Shown: positions 7,945-17,001 of the stretch, piece by piece
Layout: every line of letters begins with the position of its first letter
Position numbering within the stretch: the stretch's first letter is position 1
Origin: Herbaspirillum sp. GW103
Lineage (GTDB): Bacteria; Pseudomonadota; Gammaproteobacteria; Burkholderiales; Burkholderiaceae_D
NCBI RefSeq assembly: GCF_000261365.1
Contig: NZ_AJVC01000002.1
Location: forward strand, 186,001 to 250,000
DNA length: 64,000 nucleotides
Reading direction: 5' to 3'
The notes under the pieces: model-generated
Database searches by the model: none
What the model saw: the letters and a program-made list of their open reading frames with translations, nothing else
Told to the model about the DNA's origin: nothing
Program-made: the position numbers and the translations under genes

Positions 7945-8847
7945 TCAGCCCAGCGCCTGATTGACGATGGAGAACAGCTGCATGCCCGCATCGCGCGCCG
8001 GCGCTTCACCCTTGCACATGCGCGTGACGTGGTCCACGCAGGTCAGGCCCAGCTTGTCGAACCAGGCCGGCAGGCCGCTCGATTCGAATACGTCGATGCG
8101 GATGAACGAATCCGAATAGGTATTGATCCAGTGCGCGATCAATCCCTTGGCACGTTCCGCGTCCGGTGCCACCACCGGCCCGATCACGCGTCCATGGCCG
8201 AAGCGGCGCACCAGCGCAAAGCCCAGCATCTCGCCATCACGGTCCAGTGCCACGCCTTCGGACATCTCCAGCAGGGCCAGCAGCAGCTTGCTGCGATCCA
8301 TGCCGGTGGCTTGGGCATCCAGTTCCAGCAGGCGATGCACGTCATTCTTGCCCATCGGCCGCACGCGCTCGCCCGGTGGCAGCGAGACCAGCACCGGTTG
8401 CGCCGAGGATCCCTGGAACTGGTGCAGCACATCCTGCTGCACGAAACCCAGTTGCTTGTAGAGCGGCATGCCCGCAGCCGTGGCATTGACGATGAGGCTG
8501 CGGCCATTGACCTGGCTGGCGGCGTGCTGCATGAGCCGCCGTCCGAGGCCGCGCCGCTGCAATTCAGCCTGCACCAGCAACATGCCAATGACTGCGTGGT
8601 GCTCGCCATAGGTGGTGCAGACCACGCTGCCCACCGTGCGCAGCGGGGCATCCGATGCCGTATTTTCGAGCAGGTAGCCTTGCCCCATCTGCAGCAGGAA
8701 ACTCCAGTCTTCCAGCCGGTGCGGCCACTTGAAGCGCAGCGACAGCCGGTGGCAGTGGCCCAGGTCATCTGCGGCCATGGGCCGCAAGAGCAGATCGGGC
8801 AAGGGCGCGCGGACGGTCTCGGGATCGTGGGTGGACAGCGCGGGCAT
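7945..8847 (-). CDS. Two-domain GNAT N-acetyltransferase
   Basis: A 300-residue protein with an N-terminal GNAT domain (acetyl-CoA loop RRGLGRRLMQHA near residue 115) and a C-terminal GNAT-like domain (GRVIGPVVAPDAERAKGLIAHW). The start at 8847 is fixed by AGGAG 8 bases upstream; the frame is open further up into the gabD end. It lies 49 bases downstream of gabD, in the same operon. A paralogue sits at 12898-13785 with the same two-domain plan and a very similar C-terminus (FSIVNQALG here, YSMINQALG there). The substrate is unknown; an amine from the pathway is a reasonable guess. Confidence 0.85.
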   Translation of the reverse strand: MPALSTHDPETVRAPLPDLLLRPMAADDLGHCHRLSLRFKWPHRLEDWSFLLQMGQGYLLENTASDAPLRTVGSVVCTTYGEHHAVIGMLLVQAELQRRGLGRRLMQHAASQVNGRSLIVNATAAGMPLYKQLGFVQQDVLHQFQGSSAQPVLVSLPPGERVRPMGKNDVHRLLELDAQATGMDRSKLLLALLEMSEGVALDRDGEMLGFALVRRFGHGRVIGPVVAPDAERAKGLIAHWINTYSDSFIRIDVFESSGLPAWFDKLGLTCVDHVTRMCKGEAPARDAGMQLFSIVNQALG

Positions 8848-8896
8848 GGGGACTCCTGTTGGTTTCAGTGGGAGGGGCGGCAGTGCAAAGCCTGCC

Positions 8897-10384
8897 TCAG
8901 AGCTGGCCCTGGCAAACGTATTTGGTATGCAGGTAATCATCCAGGCCATGTACCGAACCTTCACGGCCATAACCGGATTCCTTCACACCGCCGAAGGGCG
9001 CGGATTCCGCCGCCAGCGCACCTTCGTTGACGCCCACGATACCGCTTTCCAGCGCATCGGTGACACGATGGATGCGGCGCACATCGGTCGAATAGAAATA
9101 CGATGCCAGGCCGAAGGGGGTGGCATTGGCAGCGGCAATCACTTCCTCTTCCGTCGCGAAGCGGGTAATGGGCGCCACCGGTCCGAAGGTCTCTTCGCAG
9201 CTGCATTGCATCGCGCCGGTGACGTTGGCCAGCACGGTAGGCGCGTAGTAGTTGTCGCTTTCAAAGCCGGGACCCTGCAGGCGCTTGCCCCCGGTGATCA
9301 CGCGCGCACCCCGTTCGATGGCATCGCGCACGTGCTGGTCGATCTTGGCGATGGCGCGGGCATTGATCATGGGGCCGATCTGCGAGGCAGCATCGGTGGC
9401 CGGACCGACCTTGAGCGCTGCGACCCGCGCGCCCAGCTTGGCCACGAAGGCTTCATAGACCTTGTCCTGCACGTAGATGCGATTGGGGCTCACGCAGGTC
9501 TGGCCGCCATTGCGGAACTTGGCGGCCATCACGCCATCGATGGCGGCATCGACATCGGCATCGTCAAAGACGATGAAGGGTGCATTGCCACCCAGTTCCA
9601 GCGAGAGCTTCTTCAAGGTATCGGCCGAATGACGCGCCAGGTGCTTGCCCACGGCGGTCGATCCGGTGAAGCTGATCTTGCGCACGCGCCCGTCGGCCAG
9701 CCACACGTCGACCACTTCCGGGGTGCGTTCGCGCGAGGCGGTCACGATGTTGATGACGCCGGGTGGCACGCCTGCCTCCAGCGCCAGGCGGATCAACGCC
9801 AGCGAGGTCAGCGGCGTATCCTCGGCCGGCTTGCAGACCACCGTGCAGCCCGCAGCCAGGGCCGGGGCGATCTTGCGGGCGATCATCGCCGCCGGGAAAT
9901 TCCAAGGCGTGATGGCCGCCACCACACCGACCGGTTCCTTCAGCGCCATCATGCGACGACCGCTGACCGGTGCCGGGATGATGTCGCCATTGGCGCGCGT
10001 GGCTTCCTCGCCGAACCATTCCACATAGCTGGCGGCATAGGCCACTTCACCCTTGGCTTCGGCCAGCGGCTTGCCCTGCTCGCGCGAGATCAGGCGACCA
10101 AGGTCTTCCTGGTGCGCCAGCAGCAGGTCGTTCCAGCGCTTGATGATGGTGGCGCGCTGCTTGGCCGGCGTGGCACGCCAGGCCGGGAAGGCGGCGACGG
10201 CGGCATCGACGGCGGCGCGGGCATCGGCAGCACTGCCGTCAGGGACGGTGGCGAACACCTGGCCGGTGGCCGGGTCGGTCACCTCCAGCACACGGCCATC
10301 GGCCGCAGCGCGCCACTCGGCGCCGATCAGTTGGGTGCCGGGCATCAGGTCCTGGCGTTGCAGAGTCAGAGTCAGAGAGGTCAT
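8897..10384 (-). CDS. gabD: Succinate-semialdehyde dehydrogenase (NAD(P)+)
   Basis: A 495-residue aldehyde dehydrogenase of the GabD subfamily, oxidising succinate semialdehyde (or a close omega-oxo acid) with NAD(P)+. It contains the cofactor motif PWNFPAAM, the general base in LELGGNAP, the catalytic Cys in GGQTCVSPNR, and the C-terminal SAPFGGVKESGYGREG typical of GabD. I chose the ATG at 10384 from the length of the N-terminal LxRQ segment in the family. An internal ATG at 10345 has a better Shine-Dalgarno (AGGA) and cannot be excluded; an ATG at 10393 also exists. Two 24-bp LysR-type operator copies lie immediately upstream. Confidence 0.88.
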   Translation of the reverse strand: MTSLTLTLQRQDLMPGTQLIGAEWRAAADGRVLEVTDPATGQVFATVPDGSAADARAAVDAAVAAFPAWRATPAKQRATIIKRWNDLLLAHQEDLGRLISREQGKPLAEAKGEVAYAASYVEWFGEEATRANGDIIPAPVSGRRMMALKEPVGVVAAITPWNFPAAMIARKIAPALAAGCTVVCKPAEDTPLTSLALIRLALEAGVPPGVINIVTASRERTPEVVDVWLADGRVRKISFTGSTAVGKHLARHSADTLKKLSLELGGNAPFIVFDDADVDAAIDGVMAAKFRNGGQTCVSPNRIYVQDKVYEAFVAKLGARVAALKVGPATDAASQIGPMINARAIAKIDQHVRDAIERGARVITGGKRLQGPGFESDNYYAPTVLANVTGAMQCSCEETFGPVAPITRFATEEEVIAAANATPFGLASYFYSTDVRRIHRVTDALESGIVGVNEGALAAESAPFGGVKESGYGREGSVHGLDDYLHTKYVCQGQL

Positions 10385-10387
10385 GGT

Positions 10388-10444
10388 GAGCATTCAGCAA
10401 AAGTTAATGCAGCTATCAACGAGCATTCAATAAAAGTTAATGCA
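10388..10444 (-). promoter_or_regulatory. Paired LysR-type operators upstream of gabD
   Basis: Two 24-bp direct copies (10388-10411 and 10421-10444, differing at 2 positions) each contain GCATT-N11-AATGC and start exactly 33 bp apart. The same motif lies upstream of the bicupin, RidA and D-serine dehydratase-type genes. Here both units are full palindromes and no -10 box sits at the position seen at the other three sites, so the mode of control may differ. Confidence 0.7.
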
Positions 10445-10459
10445 GCCGGCGGCGCGTCA

Positions 10460-11752
10460 TCACGCCAACTTGTCCTTGATCTGGTAATACAGGCCGATCA
10501 CCGGCAGGAACCAGGGCGGGCCGAAGTGACCGGGGATGGCCGGCCACTCGCGTTCACGCCAGGGGTTGGCCAGCGTGTCGCCGGCCAGCACCCGCGCCAT
10601 GCACTGGCCCATGTGTACCGACATCTGGGTGCCATGGCCGCTGTAGCCCATGGAGTAATACAGGCCATCGCGTTCACCGGCTTGCGGCAGGCGGTCGCGG
10701 GTCATGTCCACCAGCCCGCCCCAGCAGTAGTCCAGGCGCACCTGGCCCAGTTGCGGGAAGGTCTGGTGCAGGCCCTGACGCAGGATCTCGCCGCTGGCGG
10801 CATCGGATTGCGGGCTGGAAATCGCAAAGCGCGCCCGTCCGCCAAAGACCAGGCGGGTATCGGGCGTCATGCGGAAATAGTGGTGGATGTTGGCCACCGT
10901 GGTGTAGGTACGTTGCTTGGCCAGCAGGGCCGCAGCGCGTTCGGCACCCAGCGGTTCGGTCACCACGATGAAGCTGCCGACGGGCACGATGCGCCGGCGT
11001 AGCCAGCCGAAGCTGCCATAGGCACCGTGACGGCTGGCACCGGTGGCCAGCAGCACCTGCTTGGCGATGACGGTGCCGCGCGCGGTGTGGACGCGATGCG
11101 CGTGCGTGTCACCGATGCGTTCCAGTCGCCGCACTTCGGTGCCGGTATGGATGGCCGCGCCGTGGCGCTCTGCCGCCGTGGCCAGGCCGTAGGCGAAGCG
11201 GCCCATGTGCATCTGGCCGCTGCGTTTGTAGAGCAGTCCGCCATGGAAGCGCTCGCTCTGCACCTCGGCCTGCACGCGGGCCGCATCGAGGATTTCCACG
11301 TCACTGTCCACGCCATCGGCGATGAGGCGGTCGGCGCTGCGTTGCAGGGCCTCCATCTGATAGGGTTTGGTGGCCATCTTGAGCTTGCCGTGGCGCAGGA
11401 AATCGCAGGCTATCTGTTCTTCCTCCACCAGCCGCGCCACCGTATCGACCGCGTCGTCATAGGCGTGATACCAGGCCCGCGCGCGTTCCACGCCGACCTT
11501 GGCCGCGACCTCCGCATAGTCCACCGCCAGACCGTTGTTGACGTGGCCGCCGTTGCGACCCGAGGCTTCGGCGGCCACGTGCGGGCCGGCTTCCAGCACG
11601 ACTACCGAGGCGCCGCGTTTTGCCAGCGCCAGCGCGGCCGACAAGCCGGTGAAGCCGCCGCCGACGATGGCCACGTCGACCTGCCTGGGCAGCTCGCGCG
11701 TGGGGGAGATGAACAGCGGTGCAGAATCGGTCCAGTAGGATTCCAGCTTCAT
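10460..11752 (-). CDS. FAD-dependent oxidoreductase (DAO family, PuuB-like)
   Basis: A 430-residue flavoprotein of the D-amino-acid-oxidase fold. The N-terminal Rossmann motif VAIVGGGFTGLSAALALAKRG binds FAD, followed by EASGRNGG, and the C-terminal part has GLYYSMGYSGHGTQMS, which closes the FAD site. Among family members it looks most like gamma-glutamylputrescine/polyamine oxidases and similar amine oxidases, which yield an aldehyde or imine; a downstream transaminase and GabD suit that. The start at 11752 begins MKLESYWTDSAPLF; the longer frame would add a low-complexity extension. It lies between ghrA and gabD on the same strand, 75 bases from gabD with the operator pair between. Confidence 0.85.
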   Translation of the reverse strand: MKLESYWTDSAPLFISPTRELPRQVDVAIVGGGFTGLSAALALAKRGASVVVLEAGPHVAAEASGRNGGHVNNGLAVDYAEVAAKVGVERARAWYHAYDDAVDTVARLVEEEQIACDFLRHGKLKMATKPYQMEALQRSADRLIADGVDSDVEILDAARVQAEVQSERFHGGLLYKRSGQMHMGRFAYGLATAAERHGAAIHTGTEVRRLERIGDTHAHRVHTARGTVIAKQVLLATGASRHGAYGSFGWLRRRIVPVGSFIVVTEPLGAERAAALLAKQRTYTTVANIHHYFRMTPDTRLVFGGRARFAISSPQSDAASGEILRQGLHQTFPQLGQVRLDYCWGGLVDMTRDRLPQAGERDGLYYSMGYSGHGTQMSVHMGQCMARVLAGDTLANPWREREWPAIPGHFGPPWFLPVIGLYYQIKDKLA

Positions 11753-11950
11753 GGTCGGGGCTTCAGGGTCAGGAAGTGAATGGGGGCAGGGAAGGGGCGC
11801 TGACGCACTTCGCCATGCCATCAAGGATAGAACGCATTGGCCAGAGAGGTGACGCGAACTGCCCGCGACCGGCGGCATGGCGTGCCGTTGTGTCAGGGGC
11901 GTTCGGCATTTTGTTTGCCATGCGGCATCTCCGGTCGGGGGCAGTTGGAC

Positions 11951-12877
11951 TCAGTAACCGCGCCGGCGGTCGATCAGCCCCAGCAGGGGCAGGCCCGCGC
12001 GATGGCGGCGCAGGTTCTCCAGCACCGCATCGACGGCGCCATCGGGCTGGGTCATGCTGGCGATGTGGGGCGTGAGCACGATGTCGGGATGCGTCCAGAA
12101 CGGGTGGCCCTGCGGCAAGGGTTCGGTCTCGCACACGTCCAGTACGGCGGCGCTCAACTGGCCGTCATTCAAGGCGGCCAGCAGATCGTCTTCCACCAGA
12201 TGGCCGCCGCGTCCGACGTTGACCAGGGCGGCTCCGCGCGGCAATTGCGCAAACAGCGCGCCATTGAGCAGGCCGCGCGTGTCCTCGGTCAGCGGCACCA
12301 GACACACCAGCACATCGGTGCGGGCCAGGAAGTCACGCAGGCCATCGCTGCCGCTGTAGCAATCGATGCCGTCCATCTGGTGCGCCGAACGGCTCCATCC
12401 TGCGCAGGGAAAGCCCAGCCCGTGCAACTGCTGCAGCACTGCGCGACCCAGCATGCCCAGTCCCAGCACGCCCACGCGGCAGGCCGAGGCCGGGCGCACG
12501 CGATGGGCGCGCCATACCTGGTCGCGCTGCTGGCGCGCGTAAATGCGGCTGTCGCGATGCAGGCCCAGCACGGCGTGCGTCACGTACTGCACCATGCCGG
12601 CGGCAATGCCGGGCTCGGTCATGCGCACCACGGGCAGCTCCGGCGGCAGGGTGGACATGTCGAACTGGTCGATGCCGGCCCCCACCGAGAACAGGATTTC
12701 CAGCTTGGGGAAGCGTTGCGCGATATCGTCCGGCGGCGTCCATGCGGCCAGATAGCGCACGCTGGCGCCATCGCCTTCATGCGGCCAGATCTGGAAGGGC
12801 AGTTCGGGTGCCTTCTCGGCAAACAGTTGCGCCCATTCGGCGCCGCGTACCGGATCGGCCTTGTAGAGAAAAGTCAT
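11951..12877 (-). CDS. ghrA: Glyoxylate/hydroxypyruvate reductase A-type 2-hydroxyacid dehydrogenase
   Basis: A 308-residue D-2-hydroxyacid dehydrogenase that reduces glyoxylate, hydroxypyruvate or another 2-oxo acid with NAD(P)H. It has the substrate loop SVGAGIDQF, the dinucleotide site GVLGLGMLGRAV, the catalytic Arg in VNVGRGGHLV, Glu in DVCETEPLP and His in LTPHIASM. The start at 12877 gives the short GhrA-type N-terminus MTFLYKADP. It is 20 bases downstream of the second GNAT gene and likely cotranscribed with it. In the pathway it may reduce a 2-oxo acid formed by oxidative deamination. Confidence 0.85.
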   Translation of the reverse strand: MTFLYKADPVRGAEWAQLFAEKAPELPFQIWPHEGDGASVRYLAAWTPPDDIAQRFPKLEILFSVGAGIDQFDMSTLPPELPVVRMTEPGIAAGMVQYVTHAVLGLHRDSRIYARQQRDQVWRAHRVRPASACRVGVLGLGMLGRAVLQQLHGLGFPCAGWSRSAHQMDGIDCYSGSDGLRDFLARTDVLVCLVPLTEDTRGLLNGALFAQLPRGAALVNVGRGGHLVEDDLLAALNDGQLSAAVLDVCETEPLPQGHPFWTHPDIVLTPHIASMTQPDGAVDAVLENLRRHRAGLPLLGLIDRRRGY

Positions 12878-12897
12878 GGTGGTGTTGTCGGGGCCGT

Positions 12898-13785
12898 TCA
12901 GCCCAGTGCCTGGTTGATCATGGAATAGGTGCGCCACTGTGTCGCAGGTGCGGGCGGGGTGCCACGGCACATGCTGACCACGTTGTCCACGCAGGTCAGG
13001 CCGATCTCCTCCAGCCAGGGCTTGAGTCCGGTACGACCCGGCACGTCGATGCGCAGATAGGCGCCCGGACAGGCGTTGACCCAATGGGCGATGAGTGTCT
13101 TGGCATCCTCTACATTGCTGGCGATGACCGGACCGATCACGCGGCCACGACCGAACTCGCGCAGATAGGCCACGCCCTTGACCTGGCCTGCCTGTTCCAG
13201 CACGGCCACTTCCGAGCTCGCCAGCAGCGGTTCCAGCAGGGCGCTGCGGTCCATGCCGCTGGCCTGACGATCCAGCGCCAGCAGGAGCGGCAATTCCTCC
13301 TTGCGCAGCGCACGGATGCGGGCATCCGGCGCCAGCACCGGAGTGGCCCGTGCGGTGGTGCTCTGGTGCTGGCTCAGGGTATCGGTGACGACAAAGCCCA
13401 GCTTTTCATAGAGCGGGCGTCCGGCCTCGGTGGCATTGAGGATGACATTGCGCGCCCCGGCGTCCTGCAGCAGGCGCTGCATCATGGCACGGCCCAGGCC
13501 CCGGCCTTGCAGGGCATCGGTGATGATGACCAGACCCAGCGAGGCGTAGTCCTCACCCAGCGGACAGAGCATGCCGCTGCCGGCCACGCTGCGCGTGCCA
13601 TCGGGCTGTTCCAGTTCGACTGCCCAACTGCTGCTGACCTGATGATGGAACTGCCAGTCGGCCAGTCGATGCGGCCAGTACAGGTGCAGACTCATGGCGT
13701 GGCAACTGGGCAGGTCCTCCGGGCGCATGGGGCGCAGGGTGGTCTGGATGGCCTCACTGGCCGGGAGTGTGCTTTCGGTGGTCAT
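12898..13785 (-). CDS. Two-domain GNAT N-acetyltransferase (paralogue)
   Basis: A 295-residue paralogue of the acetyltransferase at 7945-8847. The acetyl-CoA loop QGRGLGRAMMQRLL lies in the first domain, and the second has GRVIGPVIASNVEDAKTLIAHW and IGLTCVDNVVSMC. The start at 13785 follows AAGGACA. It is the first gene of the minus-strand group 13785 to 7945. Having two copies in one operon region suggests two related amine substrates or partial redundancy; neither can be named. Confidence 0.85.
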   Translation of the reverse strand: MTTESTLPASEAIQTTLRPMRPEDLPSCHAMSLHLYWPHRLADWQFHHQVSSSWAVELEQPDGTRSVAGSGMLCPLGEDYASLGLVIITDALQGRGLGRAMMQRLLQDAGARNVILNATEAGRPLYEKLGFVVTDTLSQHQSTTARATPVLAPDARIRALRKEELPLLLALDRQASGMDRSALLEPLLASSEVAVLEQAGQVKGVAYLREFGRGRVIGPVIASNVEDAKTLIAHWVNACPGAYLRIDVPGRTGLKPWLEEIGLTCVDNVVSMCRGTPPAPATQWRTYSMINQALG

Positions 13786-14416
13786 GCAGCGTGTCCTTGT
13801 CGATACGGTGGCGAGGCGGATGAAGTCCGAGGTAGATCGACCCTGCTCCGCCAAATCATATAAATGGTTTCTGTCTTCCAGCCTTCTTGCGTTGCCGAGC
13901 CCGTCCGCAGGCCGGGCCCGCAACGCTACCCCAGCGATGATGCACCCGGTGCGGCACAGAGCGGCGGTCTTCGGACCCGCCAATTCGCAATCTTATGGCG
14001 ATCTGCCCCCTCTTCTCGGCACAAAATTGGGCGCCATCGGCAGTAGCATGGTGCAGCCCCGCAGGCTCTGCCCAGGCAGTGCAGCGAGGCGTGCAGGCCG
14101 GTGCCGATGATGAACGGCCTGTACGAATGCAGCCCCGGAGACGGACCGGCGGGCGGACACGATCCGCACCAGCTTGGTGAAAATGCCCCAAAGCGGCGCA
14201 CCCGACTCGCATTGCTGCACTGCTCGGCAAGCTATGCTGATTGGACCGCCGAAAACACATATTTCTGTTTCGCGGCCCGGTCAAAAAGGAATAAACCGCA
14301 GGTTTCGCTATGTTGTAATCCTTCTCATGCACTGACCCGCAATCCCGCAAGCAAGCAGCATCCAGCGCAGGGCCGACAGGTGATGCGCCCCCCCATTTTT
14401 GACAGGACGATTTTTC
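13786..14416. other. Divergent intergenic region, 631 bp
   Basis: It separates the minus-strand GNAT/ghrA group from the plus-strand HAD/ABC transporter group and must carry promoters for both. It is clearly less GC-rich around 14230-14330. I see no credible gene, no copy of the GCATT-N11-AATGC operator and no T-tailed terminator. Open frames here are unsupported by codon use. Confidence 0.4.
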
Positions 14417-15085
14417 ATGAGCATTTTCAAGCCCAAGTTCATTACCTTCGATTGCTACGGCACCCTGACCCGTTTCCAGATGTCGGAAACCGCCCAGAAG
14501 ATCTATGCCGACCGTGTCTCGGCCGAAGACATGCCGTTCTTCCTGCGCCAGTTCGCGGCATACCGCCTGGATGAAGTTCTGGACCAGTGGAAGCCCTACG
14601 AACAGGTCTGCAAGAACGCCATCACCCGCACCTGTGAACGTTGGGGCATCAAGACCAATGACGAGGAAACCGGTGCCTTCTACAAGGCCGTGCCGACCTG
14701 GGGTCCGCACGCCGACGTACCGGCGGGCCTCTCCAAGGTGGCCAAGGAGTTCCCGCTGGTGATCTTCTCCAATGCCGACGACAGCCAGATCATGCACAAC
14801 GTCGAGCAACTGGGCGCACCCTTCCACAAGGTCTTCACCGCCCAGCAGGCCCAAGCCTACAAGCCGCGCCTGCGCGCCTTCGAGTACATGCTGGACAACC
14901 TGAACTGCAATCCGGAAGACGTGCTGCACGTTTCTTCCAGCCTGCGCTACGACCTCATGCCGGCTTCCGACATGGGCATCAAGAACAAGGTCTTCGTGGC
15001 CCGTGGTCATGAGCCCTCGACCCCGCACTACGGCTACACCGAGATCAAGGATATCTCCGGCCTGCCGGGCGTACTCGGTCTGTAA
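14417..15085 (+). CDS. Haloacid dehalogenase type II family hydrolase
   Basis: A 222-residue HAD-superfamily protein of the (S)-2-haloacid dehalogenase type. Motif I is FDCYGTL (nucleophilic Asp), motif II IFSNADD, motif III a Lys in AYKPRLRAFEYML, and motif IV SSSLRYDLMPASDMG. The start at 14417 (MSIFKPKFITFD) lies 9 bases after AGGACG. It heads the plus-strand group with the dipeptide-type ABC transporter. In amine catabolic clusters, enzymes of this class are common without a proven halogenated substrate, so a dehalogenase function is uncertain. Confidence 0.82.
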   Translation: MSIFKPKFITFDCYGTLTRFQMSETAQKIYADRVSAEDMPFFLRQFAAYRLDEVLDQWKPYEQVCKNAITRTCERWGIKTNDEETGAFYKAVPTWGPHADVPAGLSKVAKEFPLVIFSNADDSQIMHNVEQLGAPFHKVFTAQQAQAYKPRLRAFEYMLDNLNCNPEDVLHVSSSLRYDLMPASDMGIKNKVFVARGHEPSTPHYGYTEIKDISGLPGVLGL

Positions 15086-15096
15086 GACAGGGGACG

Positions 15097-15117
15097 GCGG
15101 GAGCGCAAGGCTCCCGC
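15097..15117 (+). terminator. GC hairpin after the HAD gene
   Basis: GCGGGAGC-gcaag-GCTCCCGC forms a perfect 8-bp stem 11 bases after the stop codon. There is no T-run, so it may attenuate transcription or stabilise the mRNA rather than fully terminate before the ABC transporter genes. Confidence 0.5.
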
Positions 15118-15278
15118 GCAGTTCTCGCATTTCCCCGGCGTGCTCCCGCCCTGGTATCAATGTTGCGAGGAGTGTGGCGGGACCAACAGGCGGTCTGCTC
15201 TCCGGAGGGATCTGCAAAACGCAGACGGCAAAGCAGACCAGTGGTCTTCGTGGTTGAACTTTTATCGTGAGGCATTTC

Positions 15279-16901
15279 ATGAGCAAGCAGGAAAACGGAC
15301 ATCACCCCCAAGAGGGTTCCATCATCACCGGCGACGCGCTGGAACACGCGCAGGGCGGCTTCACCCGCCGCGACATGATGCGTACCCTGCTGGCTGGCAG
15401 CCTCATGACGGTCGGCGGCACGGGCCTGTTGACCGCCAGCGGCAGCGTCATGGCGCAGACCGGCAAGCGCGGCGGCAAGATGCGTATCGCTACCCAGACC
15501 AGCTCCACCGCTGACACACTCGACCCGGCCAAGACCGCGCACTCCACCGACTACACCCGGGTGCACATGTTCTACAACGGCCTGACCAAGCTCGATGGCA
15601 AGCTTGCGCCGCAAATGGTGCTGGCCGAAGAAATGCTGACCACCGACGCCATCACCTGGACCGTCAAGCTGAGAAAGGGCGTGGTCTTCCACGACGGCAA
15701 GCCGTTCACCCCGGCTGACGTGGTCTATTCCATCATGCGCCACAAGGATCCGGCCACCGCGTCCAAGGTCAAGGTCGTGGCCGACCAGTTCGAGTCGGTC
15801 AAGGCCACCGGCCCCAACGAAGTCCAGATCAAGCTCACCAGCGCCAACGCCGACCTGCCGGTGATCCTGGCCACCGCGCAGTTCCTCATCATCCGCGATG
15901 GCACCACCAACTTCAGTACTCCCAACGGGACCGGCGCCTTCAAGCTCAAGGAATTCACCCCGGGCGTGCGCACCATCGGCGTACGCAACGAGAATTACTG
16001 GAAGCCGGGCCTGCCCTACCTGGACGAAGTCGAACTGTTCGGCATCCCCGACGAAGCCGCGCGCGTCAATGCGCTGCTCTCCGGTGACGTGCACTGGATC
16101 AACGACGTCAACGCCCGCTCCACCGGCCGCGTCAAGGGCACCCCGGGCTACACCGTCATGGAAACCAAGTCGGGTCAGTACACCGACCTGGTCATCCGCC
16201 AGGACCAGGCACCGGGCAACAGCATGGACTTCACCCTGGGCATGAAGTACCTGCTGGACCGCGAACAGATCAAGATGGCCGCCTTCCGTGGCTATGCCGT
16301 CACCGCCAACGACCAGCCGATCGACCCGACCAACCGCTTCTACTTTGCCGGCCTGCCGCAGCGTCCCTACGATCCGGACAAGGCCAAGTTCCACCTGGAG
16401 AAGGCCGGCGTGCTGGGCAGCACCATCCCCATCGTGGCCTCGGTGGCCGCCACCGGTTCGGTCGACATGGCCGTGCTGATGCAGCAGAGCGCCGCCAAGA
16501 TCGGCCTGAAACTGGATGTCAAGCGAGTGCCTGCCGATGGTTACTGGTCCAATCAGTGGATGAAGGTGCCGGTCGGCTTCGGCAACATCAATCCGCGCCC
16601 CAGCGCCGACATCCTGCTCACGCAGTTCTTCAAGTCGGATGCACAGTGGAACGAATCGGGCTGGAAGAATCCGCAGTTCGACCAGCTGGTGGTGGCCGCC
16701 CGCGGCGAGACCGATTTCACCAAGCGCAAAGCCATGTATGCCGACCTGCAGACCATGATCCACGAGAAGTGCGGCCTGGGCATCCCGGTCTTCATCATCA
16801 ATCTGGAAGGCATGAGCACCAAGGTCAAGGGCATCGATCCGGTGCCGCTGGGTGCGTTCATGAACTACACCTGCGCCGAGTACGTCTGGCTGGACGCGTG
16901 A
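15279..16901 (+). CDS. ABC transporter substrate-binding protein (SBP family 5)
   Basis: A 540-residue periplasmic binding protein of the dipeptide/oligopeptide family. An unusually long N-terminus of about 30 residues precedes a twin-arginine motif (TRRDMMRTLLAG) and a hydrophobic segment ending AQT, so export is probably by Tat. Family features are TLDPAKT, WTVKLRKGVVFHDGKPFTPADVVYS and YLDEVELFGIPDEAARVNALLSG. The start at 15279 follows GAGG at 6 bases. The two permeases and the fused ATPase follow in order. The ligand is unknown; peptides, opines or N-acylated amino compounds would fit the enzymes around it. Confidence 0.9.
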   Translation: MSKQENGHHPQEGSIITGDALEHAQGGFTRRDMMRTLLAGSLMTVGGTGLLTASGSVMAQTGKRGGKMRIATQTSSTADTLDPAKTAHSTDYTRVHMFYNGLTKLDGKLAPQMVLAEEMLTTDAITWTVKLRKGVVFHDGKPFTPADVVYSIMRHKDPATASKVKVVADQFESVKATGPNEVQIKLTSANADLPVILATAQFLIIRDGTTNFSTPNGTGAFKLKEFTPGVRTIGVRNENYWKPGLPYLDEVELFGIPDEAARVNALLSGDVHWINDVNARSTGRVKGTPGYTVMETKSGQYTDLVIRQDQAPGNSMDFTLGMKYLLDREQIKMAAFRGYAVTANDQPIDPTNRFYFAGLPQRPYDPDKAKFHLEKAGVLGSTIPIVASVAATGSVDMAVLMQQSAAKIGLKLDVKRVPADGYWSNQWMKVPVGFGNINPRPSADILLTQFFKSDAQWNESGWKNPQFDQLVVAARGETDFTKRKAMYADLQTMIHEKCGLGIPVFIINLEGMSTKVKGIDPVPLGAFMNYTCAEYVWLDA

Positions 16902-17001
16902 GTACGGGAAAGTCTCACGCCTGACGCACGCTGTCAGTGGAAGTCGCGCGGGACCGGTCCATCTTGATGGCCGGCCCCGCCACTCGTTACCGAGGAAAGC
17001 T

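Noticed and set aside
15121..15278. Additional copy of the GCATT-N11-AATGC operator before the ABC transporter
   Set aside because: GCATT is present but the second arm is absent, so the transporter cannot be placed in the regulon by sequence.
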